Assembly: GCA_902595465.1 (NCBI GenBank)
Contig: CACJQE010000002.1
Span: 59,260 to 123,259 of the forward strand
From: an uncultured Pelagibacteraceae bacterium
Lineage (GTDB): Bacteria; Pseudomonadota; Alphaproteobacteria; Pelagibacterales; Pelagibacteraceae
Direction: 5' to 3'
DNA length: 64,000 bases
Both the position numbers and the translations under genes were made by a program. The notes beneath the pieces were generated by a model. It was given only the letters and a program-made list of their open reading frames with translations. It was not told the origin of the DNA and made no database searches. Each line of letters starts with the position of its first letter. Within the stretch, counting starts at the first letter, position 1. Of this stretch, positions 1 to 8,055 are shown one piece after another.

Positions 1-789
1 TTTATAAGATTATCTTCGATAGATACATGGGGGTTATTATTCTATAGAGGTGCGATACCATTTGTAGCTGTATTAATTGGCCTTCTTATATTTTATAAAA
101 AAAACTTTATTAAAGCATTTTTGAATGTTGGTTATGCTGGTATTTTTTATATTATAAGTTTTTCGATTTGTAACATCACATTTATAATTTCAATCCAAAA
201 TACAAATGTAGCAAATACATTAATAATGATTGCAATGGCACCCATGCTTTCAGCAATCCTTGGTGCAGTATTTCTAAAAGAGGTTCCCGATAAGAAGACT
301 TGGATAGCTATAGCTATTACCTTAGTAGCTGTAATATATATATTCTACGACTCTCTAGAGATGGGTAACTTATTTGGTGATCTTATGGGTATAACAACAG
401 CTTTTGGACTCGCCACCAACGCGGTAATAATCAGATCGGCAAAAGATAGAGATTTGCTACCTTCAGCAGTTGTCGGTAAGCTTACAGTAGCTCTATTTGC
501 TCTCTTATTCGTTGAAAGTTATGAGTTAGTTGAAAAAGACCTGATTTATATACCTTTAATGTGTATTTTGTGTGTAGCAATACCATTCGTTTTGGTGACG
601 ATTGCTCCAAGATTTATACCTGCCGAGGAAGTTAATCTGTTTTTTCTTCTTGAGACCATTTTAGGACCCATTTGGGTTTGGTTAGTTATCAAAGAGCAGC
701 CTAGTCTAGAGACAATAGTTGGTGGACTGGTAATTATATTTACTATAGCTGTTCACTCGTATCTAAAATTAAAATCTTCCTCTAGTTAA
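1..789 (+). CDS. EamA/DMT-family membrane transporter, 5' end missing
   Basis: The reading frame is open from base 1, so the ORF-track start at 121 (TTG) is not the true start and the N-terminus lies outside the window. The visible part is almost wholly hydrophobic, with about eight membrane segments and the internal similarity typical of EamA (RhaT/YdcZ-like) metabolite exporters. A typical C-terminal stretch, FLLETILGPIWVWL, is followed by a Gly-rich last helix. It probably moves a small metabolite across the inner membrane; the substrate cannot be read from sequence. Two more EamA genes occur at 12417 and 28000, and they are clearly diverged from this one. Confidence 0.9.
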   Translation, partial: FIRLSSIDTWGLLFYRGAIPFVAVLIGLLIFYKKNFIKAFLNVGYAGIFYIISFSICNITFIISIQNTNVANTLIMIAMAPMLSAILGAVFLKEVPDKKTWIAIAITLVAVIYIFYDSLEMGNLFGDLMGITTAFGLATNAVIIRSAKDRDLLPSAVVGKLTVALFALLFVESYELVEKDLIYIPLMCILCVAIPFVLVTIAPRFIPAEEVNLFFLLETILGPIWVWLVIKEQPSLETIVGGLVIIFTIAVHSYLKLKSSSS

Positions 790-858
790 AATTATTTTTC
801 TTTTTTTCAAAATTTGTCTTGATTTAAAATTAGATCGCCCATAAACACCGCTAATTTT

Positions 859-2151
859 ATGAATAAAATTATAAAAAACTCTTGGGCTCTATTTACAGGT
901 ATGGCATTTATAATGCTAGCTCATGGTTTTCAAGGTACTCTTTTAGGTGTTAGAGCAGTTAAAGAAAATTTTGGTCTATCATCGACAGGTTTTTTATTTT
1001 CTGGATACTTTGTTGGATATTTTATTGGAGCAAAGATTATACAATCTTTAATTCATAGAGTTGGGCATATTAGAGTTTTTGCAGCTTTTGCTTCTGTAAC
1101 CTCAATTGTCGTATTATTACACTCAATTTTTGTAAATCCTTTTTCCTGGTTTGTGCTTAGAATGATTTCTGGATTTAGTATGGTTTGTCTTTATACAGTT
1201 GCTGAAAGCTGGTTAAACGATAGATCTACAAATAAGAATAGAGGTAGTGTTTTATCAATCTACATGATCGTTATGTATGCTTCTATGGCAATTGGGATGT
1301 TTTTCATAAACTTTAGTAAACCAGAAAATTTTCAACCTTTTATACTGATATCTTTATTTATGTCATTATCTCTTGTTCCAATACTTTTAACAAAAAGGAA
1401 GGCACCTAATTTTAAAAAAATATCAGGTATGAAACTCAAAGAAGTTTATAAATCATCGCCATTTGGTGTTGTAAGTTCATTTTTGTGTGGAATATCTCAT
1501 TCAGCCGTTTTCTCAATGATTGCAGTTTATGCCACTTCAATGAATTTTAGTATTTTAGAAGTTTCTATAGTAACTTTTTTATTTGCTATATCTGGAGCAA
1601 TAAGTCAATGGCCAATAGGAAAACTATCTGATGTTTTAGATAGAAGAATTGTGATTATTTATACTACATTTGGAGCGGCTTTATTTTGTTTTTTAGCAAT
1701 TATTTCTTCAAGTCAAATGTACATGCCTGAAGGTTTGGCCACATCAAAAATATTTTTTTATATTTGTATAATGTGTTTTTCTTTTTGTAGTCTTCCAATG
1801 TTTGCATTAATTTTTGCACATACAAATGATTTTATACCAAAAGAAAAATTTGTAGCTGCAGGAGCAGGATTACAATTTGTTTTTGGACTTGGTGCGATTT
1901 ATGGTCCTTTTATGTGCTCATTATTTATGGAATTTTTAGGAGAAAATGGATTTTTTATTTTCTTAATTATATTTCATTCATTTATTGGTTTATTTGGAAT
2001 ATATAGAATGCAAGTTAGAGAGTCTGGTGATAACCCAGATTCACAATTTGTACCTATGCCTCAAACCATAACTCCAGCTGGCATAGAACTTAATCCATCG
2101 ACTGAACCTATAGAAGAGCAAAATAATTTGAGCGAATTTAAGAAAATTTAG
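859..2151 (+). CDS. MFS transporter, YcaD-like
   Basis: A 430-residue polytopic protein with twelve likely membrane helices and a hydrophilic C-terminal tail of about 40 residues. The loop motif GKLSDVLDRR at about 260 is the major-facilitator loop 8-9 signature, and the N-terminal half contains GYFVGYFIGAK. Overall it resembles the YcaD/MFS_1 subgroup. The substrate is unknown. It stands 69 bases after the EamA gene and 15 bases before the next gene on the same strand, so co-transcription downstream is likely. The AT-rich 5' leader shows no strong Shine-Dalgarno. Confidence 0.88.
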   Translation: MNKIIKNSWALFTGMAFIMLAHGFQGTLLGVRAVKENFGLSSTGFLFSGYFVGYFIGAKIIQSLIHRVGHIRVFAAFASVTSIVVLLHSIFVNPFSWFVLRMISGFSMVCLYTVAESWLNDRSTNKNRGSVLSIYMIVMYASMAIGMFFINFSKPENFQPFILISLFMSLSLVPILLTKRKAPNFKKISGMKLKEVYKSSPFGVVSSFLCGISHSAVFSMIAVYATSMNFSILEVSIVTFLFAISGAISQWPIGKLSDVLDRRIVIIYTTFGAALFCFLAIISSSQMYMPEGLATSKIFFYICIMCFSFCSLPMFALIFAHTNDFIPKEKFVAAGAGLQFVFGLGAIYGPFMCSLFMEFLGENGFFIFLIIFHSFIGLFGIYRMQVRESGDNPDSQFVPMPQTITPAGIELNPSTEPIEEQNNLSEFKKI

Positions 2152-2166
2152 TGTAAGTTTATAATT

Positions 2167-2841
2167 ATGAAAACAGCTTTAATATTCGGCTCAACCGGAT
2201 TAGTAGGTGGAGATTTGCTAAGATTATTAGTAAAAAATGAAAAATACAAAAAAATCAAGGTTTTTGTAAGGTCTTCTATATCTAAAATCGATCCAAAAGT
2301 AGAGGTTGTTCAAACAGATTTTTCAAAATTAGAAAATATTAAATCAGAAATAAAAGGTAACGATTGTTTTTTTTGCATTGGAACAACAAGAAAAAAAACT
2401 CCTAACAAGGAAGATTATATAAATACAGAATATAATTTACCTGTAACTATAGGAAAAATTTGTAAGGATAATGGTGTGGAAATTTTTACTTTTATATCTT
2501 CATTGGGTGCTAGTCCAAAAACATCAAATTTATACTTAAAAAATAAAGGTATGGCTGAAGAGGTATTAAAAGAACTAAACTTTAAAAAGTTTATTATAAT
2601 TAGACCATCATTTTTAATTGGAAAAAGAAAAGAGGAAAGATTAGGAGAAAAAATAGGAATTTATGCTATGAAATGTGTGTCACCATTTTTAGTTGGGCGT
2701 TTGCAAAAATATAGATCAATAAATGCAGGAATAGTTGCTAAATCTGCAATTAATATTTCAAACAGTAACATACCTGGTGGAGTATTTGAACCACCACAAT
2801 TATTACAGATTGAAAAGAATAAACTTTTAATAAATCAATAA
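2167..2841 (+). CDS. NAD(P)-binding Rossmann protein (atypical SDR, HTATIP2/YwnB-like)
   Basis: The N-terminus FGSTGLVGGDLLRLL is the GxxGxxG dinucleotide-binding loop of an atypical short-chain dehydrogenase/NmrA-type fold. The central stretch FISSLGAS precedes a Tyr (YLKNKG) that fits the YxxxK pair, and IIRPSFLIG is typical of the HTATIP2/TIP30 group. At 224 residues it matches that family. It is probably a cytoplasmic oxidoreductase or nucleotide-sensing protein; the substrate is unknown. It lies 15 bases behind the MFS gene. Confidence 0.8.
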   Translation: MKTALIFGSTGLVGGDLLRLLVKNEKYKKIKVFVRSSISKIDPKVEVVQTDFSKLENIKSEIKGNDCFFCIGTTRKKTPNKEDYINTEYNLPVTIGKICKDNGVEIFTFISSLGASPKTSNLYLKNKGMAEEVLKELNFKKFIIIRPSFLIGKRKEERLGEKIGIYAMKCVSPFLVGRLQKYRSINAGIVAKSAINISNSNIPGGVFEPPQLLQIEKNKLLINQ

Positions 2842-2880
2842 AAAATTTATAAAATTTATTTTTAGTGCTATAATACATTT

Positions 2881-2889
2881 AAAGGAGGT
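2881..2889 (+). promoter_or_regulatory. Strong Shine-Dalgarno for the GYD-domain gene
   Basis: AAAGGAGGT lies four bases upstream of ATG 2894. It is a near-perfect anti-SD match and is unusually strong for this window, where many starts lack an SD. This suggests the small protein behind it is translated at a high level. Confidence 0.8.
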
Positions 2890-2893
2890 ATCT

Positions 2894-3217
2894 ATGGCTA
2901 AATTTTTTTTAATGGGTAATTTTACAGAGAAAGCATTCGCAGGTTTTCTAAAAGATCCTGGATCAGATAGATCTGAGGCCGCTAGAAAGTGCTCTGAAAG
3001 TGTTGGAGCTGAAATGAAATCTTACACATATTTAAGAGGACAGTATGACTTTATGGTTGAAACACATGGCACATTTGAGCAAATGGCCGCTATTAAAATG
3101 GCTACTGAAGGAAGTGGTGCGCTTAAAAATATCGCTATTTGTGAGGAAACGCCAATGAATGAAATTGCAAATCATGCAACAAAAGTATCAAGTGGCTATA
3201 AAGTGCCTGGACAATAA
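2894..3217 (+). CDS. GYD-domain small protein
   Basis: A 107-residue soluble protein resembling the GYD family, small alpha/beta proteins of the dimeric ferredoxin-like type. The GQYDFMVETHG segment at about 49-59 carries the G-x-YD core that names the family. The molecular function of the family is not established. A very strong Shine-Dalgarno in front and a perfect hairpin terminator just behind make this a compact, probably well-expressed monocistronic unit. It adjoins msrB and sodB, but a link to oxidative stress is only inferred from position. Confidence 0.75.
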   Translation: MAKFFLMGNFTEKAFAGFLKDPGSDRSEAARKCSESVGAEMKSYTYLRGQYDFMVETHGTFEQMAAIKMATEGSGALKNIAICEETPMNEIANHATKVSSGYKVPGQ

Positions 3218-3223
3218 TCTTAC

Positions 3224-3252
3224 TGGTAGCTTCATTAATTATGAAGCTACCA
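3224..3252 (+). terminator. Hairpin terminator after the GYD gene
   Basis: TGGTAGCTTCAT and ATGAAGCTACCA form a perfect 12-bp stem around the loop TAATT, followed by ATTTAAAA. It sits 7 bases after the stop codon. The T-run is weak, but the stem is perfect. Confidence 0.8.
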
Positions 3253-3317
3253 ATTTAAAATCGAAGCTGTCAAAATATCTCATTCAAATAAAGTAATATT
3301 GATCTAATAAGAAAGTT

Positions 3318-3776
3318 ATGAACAAAAGAAAATTTATTAAATTATCTATATTTGGATCATTATTATACAGTATCTTTCCATACAAAATTTTATTAGCTGA
3401 AACAAAAAAAATAATTAATCAAAATTTAACAGAAGCCCAAAAAAAAATAATGTTTAATGAAGCGACTGAACGACCATTCTCAAGCCCTCTTAATTATGAG
3501 AAAAGAGAAGGTTTTTATCACTGTGCAAATTGTGGAGCTAAACTTTTTAAGTCTAGCTCAAAATTTGACAGTGGAACTGGTTGGCCGTCATTTACCGAGG
3601 CGCTTCCTGGAGCTTTCAAAACTAAGGTTGATTACAGCTTTGGCATGAAAAGAATTGAATACCACTGCGCAAAATGTGGTGCTCATCACGGACATGTCTT
3701 TGAAGACGGTCCTGGATCGACAGGAAAGAGATATTGTAATAACGGCTTGTGTTTAATATTTAAGCCATCATCATAA
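3318..3776 (+). CDS. msrB: Peptide-methionine (R)-S-oxide reductase, exported form
   Basis: Reduces methionine-R-sulfoxide in damaged proteins. The SelR/MsrB domain covers about residues 40-150. Two zinc-binding CxxC pairs are visible (CANCGAKLF and CAKCGAHHGHVF), and the catalytic Cys is in RYCNNGLC, corresponding to the family RYCxN. The N-terminus, with KRKFIK and a hydrophobic stretch ending IFPYKILLA, looks like a signal peptide or membrane anchor, so the enzyme probably acts in the periplasm. sodB lies close downstream. A separate msrA with its own signal peptide occurs at 15609. Confidence 0.93.
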   Translation: MNKRKFIKLSIFGSLLYSIFPYKILLAETKKIINQNLTEAQKKIMFNEATERPFSSPLNYEKREGFYHCANCGAKLFKSSSKFDSGTGWPSFTEALPGAFKTKVDYSFGMKRIEYHCAKCGAHHGHVFEDGPGSTGKRYCNNGLCLIFKPSS

Positions 3777-3788
3777 AACGGAGGAACA

Positions 3789-3974
3789 ATGAAGATATTG
3801 AGTATATTGAAAGGGGTTGAATTAGTTATAGCAGATTTAGAAGTAAGTTTAGGAGAACAAGTGAGAAGTGCACCTACATTATGCGCAAGATACAAAGGTA
3901 AAATTATACCTTTAAACACTGCTCAAGATGGTCGACCTATTCTTATGAGAGAAGAAAACGCTTTAGAAAACTAA
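3789..3974 (+). CDS. Small conserved-looking protein, function unknown
   Basis: A 61-residue ORF, 12 bases after msrB, with a good Shine-Dalgarno (GGAGGA) about five bases before ATG. The product is soluble and mixed alpha/beta, with one Cys; I recognise no domain. The SD, the codon use and the position between msrB and sodB argue that it is a real gene. The overlapping minus-strand ORF at 3686..3919 has no such support and is taken as a shadow. Confidence 0.6.
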   Translation: MKILSILKGVELVIADLEVSLGEQVRSAPTLCARYKGKIIPLNTAQDGRPILMREENALEN

Positions 3975-4038
3975 TATTGTATCCAATTGCGTCAACTTAA
4001 TTAAGTTTATTTATAAGAAAATATTATAAGAAACAACT

Positions 4039-4632
4039 ATGATATTTGAATTACCAAAACTAGATTATTCTAATGAAGCTTTGTCTCCAATAATGTCACA
4101 AGAAACATTAGAGTTACATCATGGAAAACATCATCAAACCTATATAACAAATCTTAATAATTTTATAAAAGATACAGATATGGCTGAAATGTCATTGGAA
4201 GATATAATTGTAAAAAGCTCAAAAGATAACTCAAAAGCTGGAATATTTAATAATGCAAGCCAGCATTGGAACCATAATCTTTTTTGGAAATGCATGAAAC
4301 CAAAAGGTGGTGGAAATATTCCATCAAAACTTGAGAAAAAAATTATTGAGGATTTTGAGAGTGTTGAAAAATTTAAAGATCAATTTAAACAAGCTGGTAT
4401 AACTCAGTTTGGATCAGGTTGGTGTTGGTTATCTTTGAATAATGACAAATTAGTTGTGACAAAAACAGCTAATGCTGCTAATCCTTTAATTGATAACTTA
4501 AAACCAATACTTGGTTGTGATGTCTGGGAACATTCATACTATATAGATTATCGAAATAGAAGACCTGAATATTTAGATAAATTTGTTGAAAATCTTATCG
4601 ATTGGGAATTTGTTGAGTCTCTATTAATTTAA
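4039..4632 (+). CDS. sodB: Superoxide dismutase, Fe/Mn type (probably Fe)
   Basis: Converts superoxide to oxygen and hydrogen peroxide. At 197 residues it is the usual length for cytoplasmic FeSOD. Metal ligands can be placed in LELHHGKHH (about residue 27), QHWNHN (His about 79) and DVWEHSYYIDY (Asp and His at about 160-165). There is no signal peptide. The family core NNASQHWNHNLFW has the iron-type look (SQ before the HWNH), but the metal cannot be fixed by eye. It is followed after 22 bases by a small ORF with a clear SD. Confidence 0.95.
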   Translation: MIFELPKLDYSNEALSPIMSQETLELHHGKHHQTYITNLNNFIKDTDMAEMSLEDIIVKSSKDNSKAGIFNNASQHWNHNLFWKCMKPKGGGNIPSKLEKKIIEDFESVEKFKDQFKQAGITQFGSGWCWLSLNNDKLVVTKTANAANPLIDNLKPILGCDVWEHSYYIDYRNRRPEYLDKFVENLIDWEFVESLLI

Positions 4633-4654
4633 GTAACTAAAGAAAGGAAAAACT

Positions 4655-4912
4655 ATGAATTTTGTTGGAACAACAACTTATGAAGGAACTAAAAAAGATG
4701 CAGATGAATTATACAGTATGTTTAAAGATGATCTTGCAAAATGCACATCATCATTTGAATGGGCACACATTCGTGAAGGTAAAATGATTTTTATTGCAAA
4801 TGTCACTGATGAAGAAAAATTTTATGCCTTATTTGAAGATCAAAGATCAAAAGACTGGAACGCAAAGTTTAATGCTAAAGATGAAGCTTGGAAACTTGAA
4901 AAAATAATGTAA
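4655..4912 (+). CDS. Small soluble protein, function unknown
   Basis: An 85-residue protein preceded by a GAAAGGA ribosome-binding site and co-directional with sodB, 22 bases downstream. It is charged, Lys- and Asp-rich, with a beta-alpha-beta-like pattern and aromatic residues (SSFEWAHIREGK, FIANVTDEEKFYALF), compatible with a small ferredoxin-like fold. I do not recognise the family. Its place after sodB suggests, but does not show, a stress-related role. Confidence 0.65.
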   Translation: MNFVGTTTYEGTKKDADELYSMFKDDLAKCTSSFEWAHIREGKMIFIANVTDEEKFYALFEDQRSKDWNAKFNAKDEAWKLEKIM

Positions 4913-4928
4913 CTAAAACCATAACGAT

Positions 4929-4950
4929 AACTTTTTGAAATAAAAAAGTT
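4929..4950 (+). terminator. Possible weak AT-stem terminator
   Basis: AACTTTTT and AAAAAAGTT can pair around GAAAT just after the 85-residue ORF. The stem is almost all A-T and its stability is doubtful. Confidence 0.3.
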
Positions 4951-5011
4951 TAAAGTGGTATCGGTCCAGAAATCTCCTAAAATTTAAAAAACAAAATAAA
5001 AAATAGTTTAT

Positions 5012-6010
5012 ATGACGACCTCTAACAAAAAATTAAATCCTAAAATACCTGATGCTTCTGATATAAGCAAACCATGGGATAAAGATAATCAGGCTTGGTG
5101 GGACTGGTACGTTAGTCTTGCAGATAATGATGTTAAAAAAGATGAAATTATTAATGCCGATCCCTTACCAGAAATTGAAATACCAAGTGATGATGAAGTT
5201 ATCTCACAATTAGCAAAGCCCTACCAGTTAACGAACGATCAAATCGATTTTTTTAAAAAAAATGGTTTTATAAAACTAAAGAAGGTTTTTTCACCTGGAG
5301 CTGTGTTAAAACTTAGAGCTGAATTAATTAATCTATTAAAGAAAGAGTTTAAGGTTGATCCAGATAAAGGAGCACATGACCGTTTCCTTAGTCTTGAGAT
5401 GATTTGGCCTGACAACGCACTCCTTCGTGCTTACGTGTTATCGCCACGTCTAGGGCAAATTTCAGCAGATCTTCTTGGGGTACCAGCAGTTAGACTTTAC
5501 CATGACAATGTACTAGCTAAACAAGCTGGTTGTGGTCGTACGCCATGGCACTTCGACGATCATCATTTTCCTCTAGATACTAACGATGTAGTTACAGCTT
5601 GGGTACCAGGTCAACCAACCCCTCTTGAGATGGGACCACTCTCTTTTGCGTATCCACTAAGTGTGCACAAATTAGTTAAATCTGTTGAGTTTGAAAAGAT
5701 TGGTACTGGATACGACCGTGGGGTCTCAAACATTTTTTCAAAAAATAATGTAATGATAAATGAAACTCCATTTGAACTAGGCGAAGTTAGCTTTCACCAT
5801 AATTTGAATTTTCATACAGCTTCACGTAATCGAACCAATCGTAGCAGAGTTGCTCTAGCCAATACTTATTACCGAGATGGAGCGAGGGTAGTTAATTCAC
5901 CTACAATGGTTTCGGGTGACTGGCAGAAATTTATGCCTAATGTTAAACCAGGGGACTTAGCTGCTAGCCCGCTAAATCCAATTTGTTGGCCAATTAAAGA
6001 TAAATCATGA
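5012..6010 (+). CDS. Phytanoyl-CoA dioxygenase (PhyH)-family Fe(II)/2-oxoglutarate oxygenase
   Basis: A 332-residue member of the PhyH superfamily, which hydroxylates varied small molecules using Fe(II), 2-oxoglutarate and oxygen. The HxD pair is in PWHFDDHHFP at about 173-182. The distal His and 2-oxoglutarate-binding Arg fit FHTASRNRTNRSR at about 267-279. An N-terminal extension of about 75 residues includes KPWDKDNQAWWDWY. The stop overlaps the methyltransferase start (ATGA), so the two are translationally coupled and likely share a substrate. Third positions are less A/T-biased than in the core genes, suggesting later acquisition. The substrate is unknown. Confidence 0.85.
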   Translation: MTTSNKKLNPKIPDASDISKPWDKDNQAWWDWYVSLADNDVKKDEIINADPLPEIEIPSDDEVISQLAKPYQLTNDQIDFFKKNGFIKLKKVFSPGAVLKLRAELINLLKKEFKVDPDKGAHDRFLSLEMIWPDNALLRAYVLSPRLGQISADLLGVPAVRLYHDNVLAKQAGCGRTPWHFDDHHFPLDTNDVVTAWVPGQPTPLEMGPLSFAYPLSVHKLVKSVEFEKIGTGYDRGVSNIFSKNNVMINETPFELGEVSFHHNLNFHTASRNRTNRSRVALANTYYRDGARVVNSPTMVSGDWQKFMPNVKPGDLAASPLNPICWPIKDKS

Positions 6011-6927
6011 AAAACATAAATAATCAAAATGGGCTAAATTCGATCTGGACTGACAGTCTTACTCGCAATCTCCATCCTGATAGTAATGCTTTAGTTGATC
6101 ATTTAAGAACTGTGCATCAAGAACATGCTGGATTTACCGAAGCATGCGCAAGTTCGTGTCGCGATGAAGCTGGACGTAATAGTTATGAATGGCTAGCAGA
6201 AATTGTGCCTAATAACGAGCGTTTAAATGTATTAGATCTTGCTTGTGGGTCAGGTCCATTATTAAAAATCTTATTTGATCGAAATAAAAATTTAAATTTA
6301 AAAGGTGTAGACATGTGTCCTGAAGAATTAAAGTTAGCTAAGAAACTTCTTATAAACAGTAGAGTTAATCTTATTGAGTCAAAAGCACAAAATTTGTCAG
6401 CAATCAATGATAACTCTATTGACATAGTGCTATGTCATTGGGCTTTAACATTAATGGACCCTATAACTCCTGTGTTGGATGAAGTCAGACGAGTTTTAAA
6501 TACTAAAGGTCGATTTGCAGCTTTAATTGATGGACCAATGAATACAGCCCCAGGGTATAAAGAAGTACACGATTTAATTTATAGCTACGTACAAGAAGAA
6601 ATACCTAGTTATGGAGAGATTGATTTGGGTGACCCAAGGATAAGAGGAACTAAAAGCCTAAGTGATCTTGCAAATAAAACATTTCCAGGAGCTAATGTGA
6701 CTATAGAAACAAATGTTGTATCTATGTATGGGCCCGTTACACGAGTGGCTGAAATTGCAGCAGGATTTTTTTATGCTGCTTTTGTCTTAAAACCAAAAAA
6801 AAGGAAAACAATGATTGCAGATCTATCTAACATCCTGGCAATATCCAAAGATAGTAATTATGCTGAAAGAAAAGGACGTTTTTCAATGCCAATTAGTCGT
6901 CTTTTAGTTGTACCTACTATAAAATGA
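6007..6927 (+). CDS. SAM-dependent methyltransferase, class I
   Basis: 306 residues. Motif I of the Rossmann methyltransferase fold is VLDLACGSGPLL at about residue 73; GVDMCPEELKLAK is motif II and IDIVLCHWALTLM is motif IV. The roughly 65-residue N-terminal part (HQEHAGFTEACASSCRD) is Cys/His-rich and not obviously catalytic. It shares an ATGA overlap with the PhyH oxygenase, so an oxidise-then-methylate pathway on one small molecule is a reasonable inference. No other pathway genes lie beside it. The gene ends at the left edge of the repeat-flanked island. Confidence 0.85.
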   Translation: MKNINNQNGLNSIWTDSLTRNLHPDSNALVDHLRTVHQEHAGFTEACASSCRDEAGRNSYEWLAEIVPNNERLNVLDLACGSGPLLKILFDRNKNLNLKGVDMCPEELKLAKKLLINSRVNLIESKAQNLSAINDNSIDIVLCHWALTLMDPITPVLDEVRRVLNTKGRFAALIDGPMNTAPGYKEVHDLIYSYVQEEIPSYGEIDLGDPRIRGTKSLSDLANKTFPGANVTIETNVVSMYGPVTRVAEIAAGFFYAAFVLKPKKRKTMIADLSNILAISKDSNYAERKGRFSMPISRLLVVPTIK

Positions 6928-6946
6928 AATAATTTTTATAAGTAGT

Positions 6947-7015
6947 ATGACGCCAGAAAACTCCCAGAAAATCTGGAAAATTATTCAGGAAGCTGGCGAT
7001 TATTTACGGGATTAG
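6947..7015 (+). pseudogene. Remnant of the small IQEAGDYL gene (left flank of island)
   Basis: A 22-codon ORF ending in TAG encodes a peptide with IWKIIQEAGDYLR, which matches LWVLIQEAGDYLH in the right-hand copy at 10022. There is no Shine-Dalgarno. Past the stop, another frame contains FYSTYADIKKLP, reminiscent of FNSTYKDIP in the right-hand copy, so this looks like a more decayed copy of the same gene. The rest of the gap to 7215 holds one further 25-bp repeat copy and no gene I can support. Confidence 0.55.
6983..7007 (+). repeat. 25-bp direct repeat 1, left copy
   Basis: An exact 25-base match to 10058..10082, containing GGAAGCTGGCGATTATTTAC. It encodes part of IQEAGDYL in both copies. 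G- and C-rich for this genome. Confidence 0.9.
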
Positions 7016-7122
7016 AGGAGCAACTTAATCCACATTAAGCTACAATATTCTACAGTACTTATGCGGATATTAAAAAGTTACCTTGAATTAAATCGCTTAA
7101 AGACTCATCAATTTTACAGTCA

Positions 7123-7147
7123 AACTAGAACCACAACTAGAACTTTT
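7123..7147 (+). repeat. 25-bp direct repeat 2, left copy
   Basis: An exact 25-base match to 9971..9995, itself built of two AACTAGAAC units separated by CAC. In one frame it reads LEPQLELF. Relative to repeat 1 the order is reversed between the two island edges. Confidence 0.9.
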
Positions 7148-7215
7148 TGAGATAAATCAAACAGCCATTTTTAAAGCAAATAGACTCATGGTTCGAGATT
7201 TGATAATCTTGGATT

Positions 7216-8055
7216 ATGAAAAAACTTTTAGGGATCGTGTTTCTTGGTTTGTTGTTGAGTGGAAACTCTAACGCTTGTGAAAAAGAGGATTTCATAAAAT
7301 ATATATCAGCAGGTAAAAACAAATGTATAGCAATTTTAAATTTAGGAAAAATTGAAAAGAGTAAAAAAAACTTAATAGTATTTCTTCATGGTGATGGTAG
7401 TCCTAATTCTCCAAGGCCAGGAATACCCAAAAAAAGTCAAATTAGATTTGCAAAAGAATTAATAAACGATGATAACAATATTTTTCTTTTTGCAAGACCT
7501 GGTTACTTTATTAGAGAAAGAGGCAGTAGTGAAGAGGATAGATATTCATCAGGACCTCGTAACGCTATAAAGAGTACAGTAGTAAATTATGATTGGAAAA
7601 ATTTTCAAATACTAGTACCTGCATTACAAAATCTTAAAAAATATTATAAACCAAAAAAACTAATTTTAATTGGTCATTCTGGAGGAGCTTATCAGGGAGG
7701 TACTATTCATGGAAAAGTACCAGGATTAGTTGATATGAATATTTTGATCTCTTGCCCGTGTGATTGGGAAATTAGAAAAAAACTAAGCAACGGTAAAAAA
7801 TGGGAAACCAAATCTCAATTGAAAGAATTAAAAAAAAACTCACCAAGTTTCAATTATAAAGATATAGATTTAAAATCTCTCAATATATTAATTGTTGGAA
7901 AAGATGATAAAAATACAGCTCCAGGAGTTTCAAAATATTATTATGATTTACTTAAAAAGAAAAAACTACAAGTTAAGTTACATATTATTGATGGAGGTCA
8001 CGGATTAAGGTCTATGCCAACAATTGGATCTATAATTAAAGAATATATAAACTAA
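7216..8055 (+). CDS. Secreted alpha/beta-hydrolase
   Basis: 279 residues. The N-terminus MKKLLGIVFLGLLLSGNSNA is a signal peptide and is copy A of the repeated leader. The fold is shown by the oxyanion region FLHGDG at about 57, the nucleophile elbow LIGHSGGAYQG (Ser at about 155), a late Asp in VGKDDKNTAP and the His in GGHGL at about 262. It is likely a periplasmic or extracellular esterase or acyl-hydrolase; the substrate is unknown. Its TAA overlaps the ATG of the lyase gene (TAATG). No Shine-Dalgarno precedes ATG 7216. Confidence 0.8.
   Translation: MKKLLGIVFLGLLLSGNSNACEKEDFIKYISAGKNKCIAILNLGKIEKSKKNLIVFLHGDGSPNSPRPGIPKKSQIRFAKELINDDNNIFLFARPGYFIRERGSSEEDRYSSGPRNAIKSTVVNYDWKNFQILVPALQNLKKYYKPKKLILIGHSGGAYQGGTIHGKVPGLVDMNILISCPCDWEIRKKLSNGKKWETKSQLKELKKNSPSFNYKDIDLKSLNILIVGKDDKNTAPGVSKYYYDLLKKKKLQVKLHIIDGGHGLRSMPTIGSIIKEYIN

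Noticed and set aside
3686-3919. 77-codon minus-strand ORF over msrB and the 61-residue gene
   Set aside because: No SD, shadows two better-supported plus-strand genes.
7137-7322. 61-codon minus-strand ORF at the start of the island
   Set aside because: Antisense to the leader and the hydrolase; its mirror occurs at 8036..8266 only because the leader is repeated.
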